A stretch of 64,000 nucleotides of DNA from Sanderia malayensis (GCA_013076295.1 RQOL01000536.1:62001-126000); one strand, 5' to 3'; positions 53,401-63,594 are shown, numbered from the stretch's first letter. Notes: generated by a model from the sequence alone, not told the origin. Made by a program: numbers and translations.

Positions 53401-56400
53401 CTTTGTTCAACGATTTATGCGAAATTAAGGTACTTTTATAACATACTAAACTTGCTTCTATGCCAGCGAAAATGTGAATATACCTTTTTGTAAACTTGGG
53501 GTTAATTACCAAAACTCAACAGAAAGTTTCTTTTACACGAGCGCCATTTAAAAATTATTTTTGCATGGTCGAAGGTACTGGGCCTACTGTAATTAAGGTT
53601 CTTTGTTTTGAAGTGCGGAAAAGCAAATTAATGCCTTATTATATTTCATTAAACGACTTGAGGGACATACATGTTATATGTATATATACATACATTGTGC
53701 ATATTTTTTTCAGATATGTAGAGACATAAACAAAATCAAGATATGCATGGAAACAGGAATGACTGTCATCCTTCTCAACATGGAGAATTTGTATGAGAGT
53801 TTGTATGATGCCTTGAATCAGGTATGTTGTTTGCATCCCTCTATGTTACGTGTTCGTTCATCGGCAAGTGGACCTTTTCATTTTCGCCTTTTTGTCGTAA
53901 ATCGCCCAATTTGATTTACTTCAAGACTGAAAAAGCTAACATTAGTAGAATAGTGCTTTGACGAGTTGTTTTTAATTATTTTTCCTTTTTAGTACTACAT
54001 TTGGTTAGGCGGACAACGATATGTAGATCTTGGACTGGGCACACATCGTGTCAAATGCAGAGTACATGACGATTTCAAGTACGTTTGTCATTATTAATGG
54101 ATAATATGATATCATTTTGTTGTTTTTGCGATTAATGTAATGCCATGCTCCTAAAACCATTGGGTGTAAATTCAAGATAAATTGCAGTGTTGTTGTACAG
54201 CTTCGAAAATTCATTAAGATGGATGTTGGGTCGTTGTTTTTTTAATCCAAGCAACAATGTTACTCTAGAAACGATAGATTCGGGAAAATCACAGCTTTTT
54301 TTACTTTATGATTTTAGTTATTAGTATCAAGTTTATCAATTTGACATGAATTCTCGTGAATTTTTTCAATCTGCCATATTGATAAACAATGTAGCTACGT
54401 ATTTTTTGTGGGCGTTTTGAAGTTCATTCTCAATGTGCCAAATAAAATTATAAATGTAAATTATTTTATCACTTTTATGTGGTGTTGTGTTCAATTGATG
54501 CATTTTGTTTGAAAGTAACAAGTATGAAGTTGTTTGCTCTTTGAACTGACATGCTTCTATTGTGAATTTTGACAGGTTGATAGTGGTGGCTGAAAAGGAT
54601 ACGGTTTACAAATCATTTCCAATTCCACTGATCAACAGACTGGAGAAACATTTCTTAGTCATGTCGACGATGATGAACGCAAGGCAACTCAATCTTGCAG
54701 ACAGGCTCAATACTTGGGCCTTGGATTTTTCATCTGTTACTCACAGAAGGTTAGCTACATCCCAATTGTTTTATAGCTTTTTTATTGTTTTTAACAAATC
54801 CATTCTTTTCATGGTTTCAAAAAAATTGGCACAAGATTCCACAAAATATTTCTCTTAACAACAGTCTATAAACGAATGCATGTTGGGATGTTAACTTGGG
54901 CTATCAAAAGGCAGCTCTTAGCGATACGGGTCTACCCGACAATTCCAACTTTAGTATCTTATTCACTTCGTTGCTCATTTTCGTTAGCGATGTTAAATGA
55001 TAAAATCATCATTTGTTTTTTATTGTTATGACAAGAATTATGTTTATCACAGGAAGAAGTATTCGATTGGTGATGCCTTCATTGGGTTCAACGATGACAC
55101 TGCTGCCGCGGTTATTCTGGAAACATTTCATGTTCTTGGTGATGGTGCCGATGATGCACAGGTAAGTCAATCGTGTTTTTCAACTGCAATTTTCCATATT
55201 CAGAACCTTATTTTCTTTGCCGTAAACCCGATATGAAAATGAATAATACAATGAGTAATGTTATACAAACAATTTAAGGTAAACCTTAAATTGTTAACTC
55301 CTTTAACTCGTTCATTTGTGGCCACTTTATGCAAAGTAGTCTTGGATACTGCTTGCTTACACGCTTCACCATGAAATCATGGCCTTACCTTATTTTGGCG
55401 ATAAATGTAACGCTAATCTGAGCTCGGTAACATTGAATTTGTCAAGTATTTTGATGGAATGCATTCTTCAACAGATTCTAAATAGAAGCAAAGAAAGACT
55501 CCTTGAAAGTGCAACCCCAGAAGCCGTCACCCGATTAACGCAGACATCTCTTTCGTCTGTTGCTGGAGAAATTTGGAACACATACTTTGAAAAACAACAC
55601 CACTTGTGCCTTGATGATTTTCTTCAGCATGCTCTAAAATCAGCGGAATCAAGTTGTGGCATTTCAGCACAGGTAAATATCCCATTGATTGCATTCTTAA
55701 AACGAAAACCTTCATTATACTTAAGTACTCACTTAATGAAGATGTATTTCTTCTTTGTTTTCACGTCACGCTTTGCCTCAAGCTAGGCTATTTTTGCATT
55801 ATCTTGAAGTAGATAAATCAATTCGTTCTTATAAAATTTATAGATTGTATTTATACCTACAATTTGTATCTGCCAAGAATCCCGTTGACAGAAATGTGTT
55901 TATAACAAACTTTGAATGTGTTGACCGTTGCACTTACTAGTAGAAGAACTTAATAATTCGCTACATGAACAACAAATGATTTTATTATAAGCGTTTTACT
56001 GTTGTAGATACAGTATAAATGAACTTTGCGAGTAATTTGCTGTGATTTTGCTTTAATATTGTTTTTTTTTTCTGTAATCTGTTTTTGTGTTCATGTTTAA
56101 GGTTACGACGTTCTCTCGGTTGCTTTCACCGCACGATCAGTCACAACTAGCAGAGAGTCTATCTGGTATTTGTACCATCAATTGCATCTCCCTGAGTCAG
56201 TTCCAGACTGAACAACAGTTTTGTGAGGAGATAAGGTATGGCTCACTCTGTGTTCTTGGCTTTTTTCATGCTTTCTATACTTTGTCTGCCAGATTCTGAT
56301 TGAGCTCGGCCTAATTACATGTCATGAACACTTTTTTGTTCATAAATTGCCCTTCAACTGCCCCTATTTGTTCGCACAAATTTTGAGTTTTTTTAGAACA

Positions 56401-59400
56401 ATGTTCAATAAACATGCTAAATGTCAACAATAAACATTTAACATGTTTGTAGCTGAAACGACTCCATCAGATGATTCTAACATTTGTTGTAGGCAATACG
56501 TGAAAAATGACCGAATGACAAATTCCGTACTGATCGTCCAATGTGATCTTGGCGATGAAAGAGCTAACTTGATTGCATGCGCCAGACATTTGTGTGAAGA
56601 GGAGAGAAACAGCCACGCAAATGAAACGGAAATGGCTTTGCATATAATATTCATCATTAATTTGACAAGAGTTTCCGGTGGTTGCAAGTATCTTGGCAGT
56701 TTCCATGGCGTCAACTGGTTGTCTGCGCACATTGATGAGCTAAGACCACCTAATCATGAACTACCATCGTTAATCAACTATGCCAACTGTGAGATGAGCC
56801 ATTTGTTTAAGGGAAACGTTGTAAAGCAAGACGAAGATAAATACGAGAGTAATGGCGGAAAAGAAGAAAACAAGTCAAATGCACCTGATGTGGAATGCTT
56901 CTCTCGTGAAAACAAAATGATTTTGGATGATGACGATGATCATTCTATTAATGATGAAACAATCAAACAAAACGGACCCGATGTTTTTGCTCGCCAAATG
57001 TTAGAACCAGACGAGGAAATGGCGATTTCTGATAGTGATGAAAATGACATGCACCATTCTTTGAATGCTCTTACCCCGGAACGGGATGAGAGAATGGTGA
57101 TCGAAAACCCTTCTGTAGATAAAACCAACGAACAAAATACCTTGGATACTAATATGGAGGAGAGCCCAGAACCAGAAGTGAGTTTTTCGCTTCAGCTTGG
57201 GTTAATGCGCAGATGTGTCCAGGCATCCGTAGCTGAAGCTATTAACCTATCAAGTGGACAGGATGCTGAGCGCACGACAAAACGGATTCATCTGCTTTTA
57301 GATCTGTTATCTCCAGGCAAATCATTCCAGGGTAATTTACAAGTTCTTTGTTGTCAATCACGAAATTCAGTAAGGCATTCGTTCTTTTTTTATGCGTGTA
57401 TCATCTCTTTTTTCAGAAGGAACATTGGAACGTGTATTCGCAGAAACCTTGTTAGGTCTGATACACAAAGTTTTGAAAGAAAAAGAGCAGCAGGCCATAG
57501 AAGATCGCAGCAAATGGTTTCAAGACGAGGCTATGACTGGCAATAACATTCAAGAATGCGGAACGTTCAGGCGGGCACTGTCTTATCGAATCGAAAAAGA
57601 GGTCGTGCCAATTTTTGCCCACATTATTTCCATTATTGACATGAATTGCAATTTGGATTTGATCACTGAAAATAATTGGAAAACAGAGTTATGGCTTGAT
57701 CTGTTCATATGTGGTGATATTGTTAAAGTGGACTCTAATCAAATCAAAGCAAAAGCAAACAAGCAAAGCTCTTCTTCAATGAAATGTTGGTTTCCATTTT
57801 CAAACATCGTTTGTGAGAAAATTTCCTCCATGATCAATGCTCACCGTAAAACTGGTACGTTCTCATTCTTTGAATGCTGTAAAATAAACATCTAAGTTAA
57901 TAGGTAAAACCAATGTTGGAAGCAGTGTGAATGAAACTGAAGTACATTTCTGTCAGTAATGAATACCTATGCGTTTTTCGTCTCTTGTAACTCTGAGCGT
58001 TTTTTCCTAGACTTGCAAAGTGGCTTGGAAAATGTCATTCGCCAAACATTAAAGCAAACCTATTATGGGCAGCCTTTACAGATGCTCCCTAGGGGAGCTC
58101 TGAACGCATATTTGCGAGATGTCGTTTTTATGGAATTTGAAGTGAATAGTGTGGAACATGAGGTATTGATTTTCGTGTTTCATGCCAGTTATACATTTAC
58201 TTCTATATTTGAACAAAGCGTAAAGAACGACAGTCTGAATTTGTTGTATTATTTTGAGAGTCCACAATCATTTTACAAATTTTCCCTTTTTTCTTACTTT
58301 TTCCTTTTGCCAAACATTACCTTTAGTCAGCTTACAGCCTGTGTTGCACATCTTTTTTGTTTCAGTCTCCCAAAACTCTAATAGCGGCCACCCCCGATAG
58401 AGGCCACTAATCTTCAGTCCCAAATGCTTTCCGGTAGTGCAGTCCTAATAATGGCCCCTTGACCTTGAAAGCGAAGGTGGCTGTTATTCGGAGGTTCGAC
58501 TGTAAATTGTTGGTGAACCTCTTGGCATAATTCAGAGATCCTGTTTTGGTGTTGTGCATATGACGCATTTGGAGTGTGATAATGCAAGATTTTATCTATA
58601 GATATATTTCATTTATAGATCATTTCCACTTCAGTTCTTGCTCACATTCAATATCAAAAAAGAAGCGATCCTTTTATGGACATCATCGATTTTCACATGG
58701 TGATTTGTGACCCGCTATTTCGCAAAAGAGTCGATTGTTTCTTGACTCTGACAGCTGCTATGCCAAATGTTTTGGGGAAGATAAAGGATATAGTAGCGGA
58801 TGCTCGTACAGCTGTAAGTATCTACATTGTGTTGTTTTTATAAGAGCGTTTATTGCCACTGTGTATTCAGGATGGCAATTCATAACATATCAAAGTTAAG
58901 CCTAATATTAATTCATAGACTATTTCTCTGTGGCCGTGGGCTTTGCCCTCCTTTACATTCTTAAGATGCTCTTCTTAATCATTGTGGTATCTACTCGTAT
59001 TCTCTGAGCTTTATAACGATGTAATGTTTAGGGGTGCGTAGGTTTCATTCTTTAAATTTCCTGAATTATTTTTTTGTTATATGATTGATTGATACAATTT
59101 TAATCGAGACCTGCGTTTTGTTATTCGTAGCTTATGGATGCCATTGCTTTACGCCAATGCTTATACAATCTTATACCATCAGAGTGTGACGAACTTTTAG
59201 ATGAACAATCAAGGTTTATTTGGTGTCAAAATTTGCATGAGATTAAACTTGGTACTTGTCATTTGCTTGAGCTTTTTGAAACTTACCAAGATGAATTCCC
59301 AGAGAGAAGTTCGGAGATTTTTACCGACATCAGGTTAATTCATACATTATTCTCCGTTGCCCCGTAACTTTTGATTGAGGCCAATTTTATCCTATATATG

Positions 59401-62400
59401 GTAAAGTAACAGATCAGAGGCATCGCATATATGTTAGGATTCCTTAATGTTTTGAATTGTCAGTTTCTTAAGCTGAAGTCATAATAGCTGCATAATATGG
59501 ATAGGATAATATGTATATGGATACGATCATAATAGCTGCATAACATGGATATGGATACGACCTTTACGGACACCTAATTTTTTTCAAAATTTATTATTCA
59601 TCGTTGCCATAAGTTTCCTTAATGTGCAGACTTCGCTATTGCTATTTTGACAAGACTTTGATGTTATTTCTTGTAGACTATTATGGACAAGACTTCAAAT
59701 CATGGGAATGTTTGTGGAGCACGTGTGCCCTCCTGGGATACCCAGTTCTCGCCAAGATGTCACCGCTGCGCTCATGCTGTTTGATGTAACAAAACTGTTT
59801 ATCCCTGATTATGTCAGATAAAATCCTTTTTTGTGGCACGTAGAAAATATCTGGCAAGAAAGTTATTTATACATGACAAATTATATATGCTAATTCTCTT
59901 TCAGACACTTGAAGATATAAACGACGAAATGACTTCTGCAGCGTCATGGCAACGTCTTGAAGATTTCTTAAAGCAAGTTGCTGATTTAACTAATCATGAC
60001 GAGCTGTAAGTTGACTTTTATGATATTTTAGCATTTAACAAATGTAATTTAACCATTTACACGCTTTTTTTATAACAATATAGTCTATAAGAATATTGAG
60101 TCTCAAAATTAGCAAAAAACAATGGGAATTTAAGAATATCAGCATAAAGTAAGATAATCTTATAAAAAAGTGTGTGGCAGTGAATCACATTTGAATTCAG
60201 TAGCTTATTAGTTAATTTTATATGCACCTTCACTCATTAAGATCGATACTTGTTTGTTTTCAGCTATCCGTCATTGCTCACAATTGCAGTTTATTAGAAA
60301 CTATATTTAACAGCGTTGTAAAATGACAACATTTTTCTTGCAGAGAAAGCTGCAACGATTGCATTGTTTGTCTGGAAGACCTTGAAGATCCAGTTCAGCT
60401 GCCATGTATGCATGTCGTTTGCCATTCTTGTATGCAGAAATGGCAATTGGAAAGAGAAACTTGCCCCATATGTCAAAAGAAGATTCCAGTGGAGTTCAAG
60501 GTTTCTAGCGATAAAACTAAAAGGTATGTTTTCCTGATAGACTGAATTGCATACGAAATTTATTTGCCCTGCAGCTTGTTATTTGTGAAAATTGACATAT
60601 TCCCATGAAAATTGTTTTGCAAACAATACTTGATTAAGCTTTCTACAACGTATCAATGGATTAAAATAGCATGTACTTGAAACAAAAATTTCTATTTCAG
60701 GCAAATTTCCTTCAAATTGGGAGAATTCAGAAGGAGATGTATTTCATTCTTCATGGAAGTTGTGTCGAATTTCTGCTTCTCATCCAAACAGAAATCGACG
60801 ATTGATGCTGGTGTCGTTGAGTTGATGATATCATATGTTACGACAGAGAAAAGGGAAACTAAAGAAATGTCACCATTTCAAGACTACGGAGTTGACCCAA
60901 CACCAACTGTACGCTCATTTCTCATTCAACAGTTGCTGAAAATGAAGTAAGTTGGCATTCACTTGCTGCAATTGTTATGAAGGTTGCATCATGCGAAATT
61001 TCTATTGATTTTTTACGAGATTTTGTTGTGGTAATATTGTTTCTATGTAATTCGCGACACTCAACTCCATAAAGAGGATCTTAATTGCTTATAGAGACAG
61101 CAAGCAAGTTAAAGAATACCTTCAGAAGTACTTGGATGATAACAGTCAAGAAACACAGTACGGCATTCAGTCAAGATTGGAACTTTGTTTATTATTGATT
61201 CATTGTATTGAGGTTAGTTGCATGTTTTATTTTAATAAATGGTTCATATAAACCATGGATACCTATGGAAATCATTATACAATGAAATTTATATTGGTTA
61301 TTGCTATAGTAGTCAATTGGTAAGCATATAAGCATATCTTTGCTGAAAGTACAAACTTTGGGCTTTTCTGGGTTAACAATTTGAATATTTTTCCATAAGA
61401 CAGTAATACCTGATGTTGTTATTTGTTTTGACAACAAGTTATTCTTACTCCCTGAGAGGAGTAGGTCGTTAGGGCTAATTTTAGGTGTAATGCTATAAAT
61501 TGAGTTCAGAATAACATAAATGAACAAATGGACGAGAAAGGTGAAATTTTATGCAATTAGGCCATACATAATTTGTACTTTGTTTTGTATTTAAGGATAT
61601 GGAAATGGCTGCATTGAGCGCCAAAGGCCAGGATGTACAAATTTTAATTCCTATTCTGACAAAAAAGCTGGAGAAAATCCGATCAAGAAATGAGTCTTCT
61701 TCAGTCACGGATATTTCATCGTTGGATGTTCTTGCTGACATACGTGCAACTCTCAATAAGCTTGCTGACATTGTCTATGGTGACGTCATTGAGAATGCCT
61801 GGCCGACTGAGGATAAGGAAGCCCTGAAACCAAAACTTTCAAAGGTGTATAGTTTGTTTAAAGACGTATGCCTGCGTTCTTCAAACGAAAACATCCAGCA
61901 CTACTTTCTTCGTCAGTTACTTAGATTATATGGAAGCAATGTGATGAAGGAAATAATCAAATATCCTGTTTTTGAATGGTTGTGGCCCGAGGAATCGGAG
62001 AAGGTGAGTAAATCTCAATATTTTAGTAAAACCAGCAGATTATTAGAACAGTTTTTAGGGTTATTTAATTGTTTATATAGCTATAATAATGACGTAATGT
62101 ACTGCTTTTTTAGGAGACCAGCTTGGAGATGGATTCGTTTATCATTTACGGTCAACAATACAAAAACATGCGCGAGAAAATTGCTGAATCAGCATTGAAA
62201 GAGGAGACACAAGATTTAGATTCATTTTGGAAGGTAATTTTTATTTAAGTGATTTACAATAACATCTTGCATATGAGAAATTGCAGATATTGCATCCAGC
62301 CAATCGTTCAAACACAATTGGTTATTGTTTCTTCTATTGTTTTGAGCAGAGAGATCATCCTAAAAGTTTTTCATATTTTCAACAGGGGACAAACGTTCTT

Positions 62401-63594
62401 GTGACACTTTTAAGATTACAAGAGTATTAACTATCCCGCAACCTTCCATTTTTGTAGGCTTTACTCAACGTCCCACTCCCTCTAAAGTAATGTTTTTTTT
62501 CTCTCAATCAGACCCCCGTGATCATCTCGCAAAGAGAAATGTGTTCATTTTTTAAAAGATTTTTTTAGACAACATTGTTTGGGGGAGAAGGGAGATGAAG
62601 GATGCGTGTAAAATTTGCAAAAGTTATAAGCATTTCCTCCTTTGTTGTTGCTGCTTATATGCAGGTTTTTACTGTAACTGACAAATCTGTGACTTTTAAT
62701 TGCTTGATGACTTACATTTGATGATTTTTATTATGGTTATTTACAGGACGAAGATTTACCATCATCTGATGTCATGAACAGTGCATTTGTTTTTCTGTCG
62801 ATATTTAGAGAGATAACTAACTCTTCTACTAAACTTTCTGATGAGGTATGTTTTGTATTTGAAGCTCTTATCTAAGTAGTTGTGAACGTTCAATGAACAA
62901 CCAAACCATTCCTTTTTTATATTTTATTTACAGTTTTGCAATTCGCTGAAAACCTTCCTTATGCCTAAATTAGTGTGCCCGGTAAGTTTTGCATTACGAC
63001 TTGAAATGATTGCAAATAAAAATATAATTCTTACTTTTCTTGCCAGGCTAGATGAATAGTCGATTGGTCTATTTTTTAATTTTTATACAGTACTTTGATA
63101 TATTTTATATCAGCTGTGGCCTAACGTTTTATTGTAGAATCTTTTAAAAATGCTGCTTGAAGATGGACAGAGTAGTGAGATTGAGCTGTTGAATGTGACA
63201 TCGTCTATGAATCAACGCGAAAAAGGCATCGCTGAATTAGTTATGCACCTTCTCATAACCTTGTCTCTCAAAAACAAAGATCTTTTGGTACAGCCTCTAG
63301 CCCTTCTGATGTTGGATCCAAAATCGATGGCGGTATGTGTCTTCTGCTTTGGTATCACTGTTATTATCTGGCTTTCTTACCATTATGCAGAACGGTTTTG
63401 AAATTTTGTATGCTTATGGTCAAATTATTTCTCAACGTTCGATGTTTCTTTGCTAATATCACATAATTAATTTTTGTTCTCCTGTGAAAAATGTCTTTTC
63501 TACATTTAGAATTCCTATTTACCAACCATGCCAGATAATCCATTATCTGCAGTCATGGAAGCATCTCAGGGGAGTGATCCCTGGATTACGTATC
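26321..63594 (+). CDS. RNF213: RNF213-like AAA+ ATPase / E3 ubiquitin ligase (69 exons, 3' end outside window; ten apparent frame breaks)
   Basis: RNF213 (mysterin) is a cytosolic E3 ligase of about 5,200 residues with a dynein-like ring of six AAA units (the third and fourth hydrolyse ATP), a RING and an RZ zinc finger. In vertebrates it acts in lipid-droplet control and innate immunity. The start is ATG 26321, with an in-frame TGA at 26315; ATG 26330 is also possible. In order the gene encodes an N-terminal zinc ribbon, a disordered charged region, a CBM20-like domain, a helical stalk, AAA modules, an E3 shell with RING, and helices up to ITY at 63594, just before the RZ finger. Exons sum to 14,506 bases. 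Exons 1-27 and 45-69 are in frame, while ten breaks fall in exons 28-44 although every splice site there is good. Residue numbers in the segment entries are approximate. Confidence 0.95.
27077..29489 (+). CDS. RNF213: RNF213 exons 2-5: disordered Lys/Glu-rich N-terminal region
   Basis: Exons: 27077-27718, 27852-28324, 29033-29113, 29254-29489. The region of about 475 residues is rich in Lys, Glu, Asn, Asp and Ser, with basic clusters such as KKHERKRRK and GKRKK and no predicted fold. Vertebrate RNF213 has a low-complexity region of similar length and position, poorly conserved in sequence. The intron 28325-29032 contains nothing that I recognise. Confidence 0.85.
29538..29839. mobile_element. 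Probable MITE, AACTC..GATAACTC ends
   Basis: The left end near 29538 reads TGAACTCATGATAACTC and the right end reads GAGTTATCGGAGTTCA followed by CTGTA, an imperfect inverted pair. The same ACAGT / GATAA-CTCGAA style of ends occurs at 35649-35808. The element lies in RNF213 intron 5, immediately before the TTTCGCG-rich element. Confidence 0.45.
29888..30405. mobile_element. TTTCGCG-rich MITE flanked by TA (RNF213 intron 5)
   Basis: The left end CTTTAAAGTAAGAAACTTTC and the right end, whose reverse complement is CTTTAAAGGAAGAAACTTTC, match over about 30 bases. TA flanks both ends, as for Tc1/mariner or pogo insertions. Inside, AACTTTCGCG and its complement CGCGAAAGTT recur about ten times in both orientations. 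No transposase is encoded. Confidence 0.8.
30519..31098 (+). CDS. RNF213: RNF213 exons 6-7: CBM20-like starch-binding fold
   Basis: Exons: 30519-30659 and 30893-31098 (residues about 517-632). The segment reads VNLYAIVDSSCRENGNFGAA, FGGPLGDWKYV, WHIKIFVPNLFL, then CSYKYVMIKTGHKMIWEENQ, ending RVLILTKDD. The pattern of an F-G-x-P-L-G-x-W loop, a strand with YKYVM and a W-E-x-N loop is that of carbohydrate-binding module 20. Vertebrate RNF213 carries a CBM20 at this point. Whether it binds glucan here is not shown. Confidence 0.75.
32367..33083. mobile_element. Pogo-like deleted transposon with AATAAGCGCC subrepeats
   Basis: The terminal repeats are CCGTATTTCCTCTGATTAGC on the left and, read in reverse, CCGTATTTCCTCTAATAAGC on the right, flanked by TA. 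AATAAGCGCC/CCGCCCC units recur on both sides of the centre. The middle keeps a coding remnant (32553-32759). This looks like an internally deleted element mobilised by a pogo/Tigger-type transposase. Confidence 0.82.
32553..32759 (+). pseudogene. C-terminal remnant of a pogo-like DDE transposase
   Basis: An open stretch of 68 codons reads WSEDDLIHCFKEKQPCQAVR and ends in an acidic tail SDNEEDEKIDIL before TAA. The GS/WSEDDxIHCFK..QPC pattern followed by an acidic C-terminus is, as I recall, the end of pogo-like transposases common in marine invertebrates. The start, DNA-binding domain and catalytic triad are absent, so it cannot be functional. Confidence 0.6.
33670..39176 (+). CDS. RNF213: RNF213 exons 8-17: N-terminal stalk
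   Basis: Exons: 33670-34028, 34198-34472, 34581-34769, 34876-35059, 35210-35289, 36537-36792, 37878-37994, 38119-38241, 38491-38656, 38880-39176. The region spans about 580 residues, mostly helical, beginning GFHYKYDDFVTFS and including MWGRFTSFLG, RRFLEGIFALFN, and SGNHLKSRWEEYMYF. Similarity to vertebrate RNF213 is low here, as expected for the stalk, and the assignment rests on order and continuous phase. Exon 17 reads through an in-frame GTGAGT at 39064 and stops at 39176, where phase fits exon 18. Confidence 0.85.
35514..35635. mobile_element. Small MITE with GGGGGCTTATTC motifs
   Basis: The ends read CCGTAAAT on the left and ATTTACGG on the right, with TA after the right end. Between them GGGGCTTATTC recurs. 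It appears to be a short relative of the elements at 25594-25703 and 32367-33083. It lies in RNF213 intron 12. Confidence 0.55.
35649..35808. mobile_element. MITE with ACAGTAAAAT ends (RNF213 intron 12)
   Basis: The left end ACAGTAAAATACGATAAATC and the right end, in reverse ACAGTAAAATCCCAATAACT, form an inverted pair about 160 bases apart. GGTTCGAGTTA and TCGAGTTATT repeats fill the interior. It directly follows the element at 35514-35635. The remainder of this intron (35810-36536) shows no gene. Confidence 0.6.
37005..37671. mobile_element. MITE with GGCCCCGTTTACACG terminus (RNF213 intron 13)
   Basis: The 667-base element starts GGCCCCGTTTACACGGGAAC and ends CGTGTAAACGGGGCC. ATA lies on both sides, consistent with a 3-bp target duplication. 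The terminal 15 bases are shared with the element at 20333-20916, but the interior differs: here GGATCCGTTCC and CGTGTAAACG units recur. No transposase is encoded. Confidence 0.82.
39585..42970 (+). CDS. RNF213: RNF213 exons 18-22: stalk-to-core linker
   Basis: Exons: 39585-40264, 40553-40715, 40852-41069, 41377-41715, 42243-42970. Well-conserved points are LRDVKTFVDLMSISAGESDY (exon 20), LDCNRQLEWFKKERESYGSI with AANRRGYYIV (exon 21), and a long helical exon 22 with CSAGCSLYLKWKKTF. Exon 18 has an acidic Ser/Asp loop (EESSASDDDSDDW). Exon 22 also contains a possible UBA-like helical bundle (42723-42866). Confidence 0.92.
42723..42866 (+). other. Possible UBA-like segment in RNF213 exon 22
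   Basis: VETVLTFIAEL is followed by ENVAKAAAMQCGTNDLPEAI and AWAFDN. The last part matches the second and third helices of a UBA domain (A-x-K-A-A, then N-D-x-x-E-A-I-x-W-x-F). The first helix lacks the usual M-G-F/Y turn. It may instead be a chance helical repeat; I do not recall a UBA domain at this position in human RNF213. Confidence 0.35.
43032..44760 (+). CDS. RNF213: RNF213 exons 23-27: entry to the AAA ring
   Basis: Exons: 43032-43156, 43248-43322, 43604-43707, 43936-44074, 44508-44760. FLSLDEIGVFLSELGNHK, RPNVMVVPQ, CLPKAEEVLICSENTTAEE and ELLFRRAL align with the degenerate first AAA units of vertebrate RNF213. Exon 27 starts with an 18-base tandem repeat and continues GYNLLLLCASGKEEVSFLAS. 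All phases are intact up to the end of exon 27. Confidence 0.9.
44508..44561 (+). repeat. In-frame 18-bp tandem repeat in RNF213 exon 27
   Basis: Three copies of ATAATGTTTCAAAGACAG (the second and third slightly altered) encode DNVSKT, DNASKT, DNVSKK. The repeat begins at the first base of the exon, so duplicate sequence abuts the splice acceptor. The unit length preserves frame. Confidence 0.85.
45054..47430 (+). CDS. RNF213: RNF213 exons 28-33: first active AAA unit (AAA3), two frame breaks
   Basis: Exons: 45054-45325, 45466-45609, 45922-46202, 46482-46652, 47030-47109, 47236-47430. A Walker A motif, TPGTGKS, followed by LYVKR, corresponds to AAA3 of vertebrate RNF213; IFHFDISSS fits its Walker B strand. 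Later blocks are QHCGVEDPSWREIQNF, GDTLPGFK and SVMTRDLYAGL. Two frame breaks occur: a surplus base in the T run 45259-45261, which brings in a TGA at 45268, and a missing base at 46632-46633. Reading on either side matches the family, so exons and splice sites are assigned across them. Confidence 0.9.
47893..48797 (+). CDS. RNF213: RNF213 exons 34-37: second active AAA unit (AAA4)
   Basis: Exons: 47893-48015, 48122-48239, 48374-48615, 48715-48797. The Walker A motif MGETGCGKT (residue about 2690) and Walker B LFFDEANTT are complete, with ACNPYRRHSD as the sensor region. This is the best conserved ATPase unit of RNF213, and no frame break was found in these four exons. The catalytic Lys and the Asp-Glu pair are all present. 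Confidence 0.95.
48919..49140. mobile_element. MITE with TTAAAGGCCTACTGC ends (RNF213 intron 37)
   Basis: The left end TTAAAGGCCTACTGCGATCA pairs with the right end, in reverse TTAAAGGTCTACTGCAATGA. The element is 222 bases long and AT-rich inside, without coding capacity. It lies in the 646-base intron before exon 38. Confidence 0.75.
49444..52467 (+). CDS. RNF213: RNF213 exons 38-45: end of AAA4 and AAA5, eight frame breaks
   Basis: Exons: 49444-49576, 49831-49922, 50256-50416, 50709-50878, 51026-51244, 51409-51769, 51991-52148, 52314-52467. Conserved blocks are LVYRVHRLPESMLPLVWDFG, ECSFVSLRDVERAVQV, FMMVVCIELRIPLF, the degenerate Walker A GKPGSSKS of AAA5, VVVLDEVGLAEDSPRMPLK, and ISNWALDPAKMNRG. 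Frame breaks fall at 49445-49448, 49905-49907, 50370-50372, 51026-51027, 51086-51090, 51177-51179, 51738-51739 and 52124-52128. Every exon border still has GT..AG, and both sides of each break match the family. Confidence 0.88.
52643..56235 (+). CDS. RNF213: RNF213 exons 46-53: AAA6 and start of E3 module
   Basis: Exons: 52643-52743, 53018-53153, 53714-53821, 53993-54078, 54576-54749, 55053-55161, 55475-55672, 56102-56235. Strong landmarks are FGSSFPKDQEFTQICRDINK, MENLYESLYDALNQYYIWLG, DLGLGTHRVKCRVHDDFK, FPIPLINRLEKHFL and VTTFSRLLSPHD. The frame is continuous again from exon 45 onward. The 560-base intron at 53154-53713 and the 497-base one at 54079-54575 show nothing that I can name. Confidence 0.94.
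56493..59333 (+). CDS. RNF213: RNF213 exons 54-58: E3 shell
   Basis: Exons: 56493-57331, 57417-57854, 58011-58162, 58619-58813, 59131-59333. Exon 54 is the largest of the gene (839 bases). It carries INLTRVSGGCKYLGSFHGVN and then a long acidic, probably disordered insert (DDDDDH.., EPDEEMAISDSDEND) at the place where vertebrate RNF213 has a Glu/Thr-rich loop. Exons 55-58 are helical (CGTFRRALSYRIEKEVVP, MDIIDFHMVICDPLF). Confidence 0.9.
58370..58503. mobile_element. Probable MITE, CTAATAGCGGCCACC end (RNF213 intron 56)
   Basis: CTCTAATAGCGGCCACC on the left faces GGTGGCTGTTATTCGGAGGTT on the right, an imperfect inverted pair around 130 bases. GAGGCCAC and ATGGCCCC occur inside. I recall similar termini in repeats of marine invertebrates, but cannot name a family. 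Confidence 0.5.
59479..59561 (+). repeat. 48-bp direct tandem repeat (RNF213 intron 58)
   Basis: TCATAATAGCTGCATAA occurs at about 59479 and again 48 bases later, with ATGGATACGA following both times in diverged form. It makes about 1.7 copies. Confidence 0.65.
59677..60946 (+). CDS. RNF213: RNF213 exons 59-62: RING finger region
   Basis: Exons: 59677-59785, 59905-60005, 60344-60523, 60701-60946. Exon 61 encodes a full C3HC4 RING (residues about 4340-4380): CNDCIVC, then LPCMHVVCHSC, then CPIC, with the usual hydrophobic residues between. Downstream SFFMEVVSNFCF and SPFQDYGVDPTPTVRSFLI align with vertebrate RNF213. In RNF213 the RING is dispensable for some activities, the RZ finger being the other catalytic element (known from the mammalian protein). 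Confidence 0.95.
61095..63594 (+). CDS. RNF213: RNF213 exons 63-69: helical region up to the RZ finger
   Basis: Exons: 61095-61212, 61596-62003, 62114-62233, 62747-62845, 62934-62981, 63138-63332, 63510-63594. Conserved stretches are DSKQVKEYLQKYLDD, MDSFIIYGQQYKNMREK, MNSAFVFLSIFREI and NSYLPTMPDNPLS. Exon 69 ends in phase 1 at TATC|GTAAGT. In mammals the RZ zinc finger with its HxxC pattern follows within a few residues, so it should be encoded by the next exon, right of the window. Confidence 0.93.

Noticed and set aside
26321..63594. Calling the whole RNF213 locus a pseudogene
   Set aside because: Fifty-two exons are clean, all splice sites are good, and the breaks sit in one 7 kb patch mostly at homopolymers.
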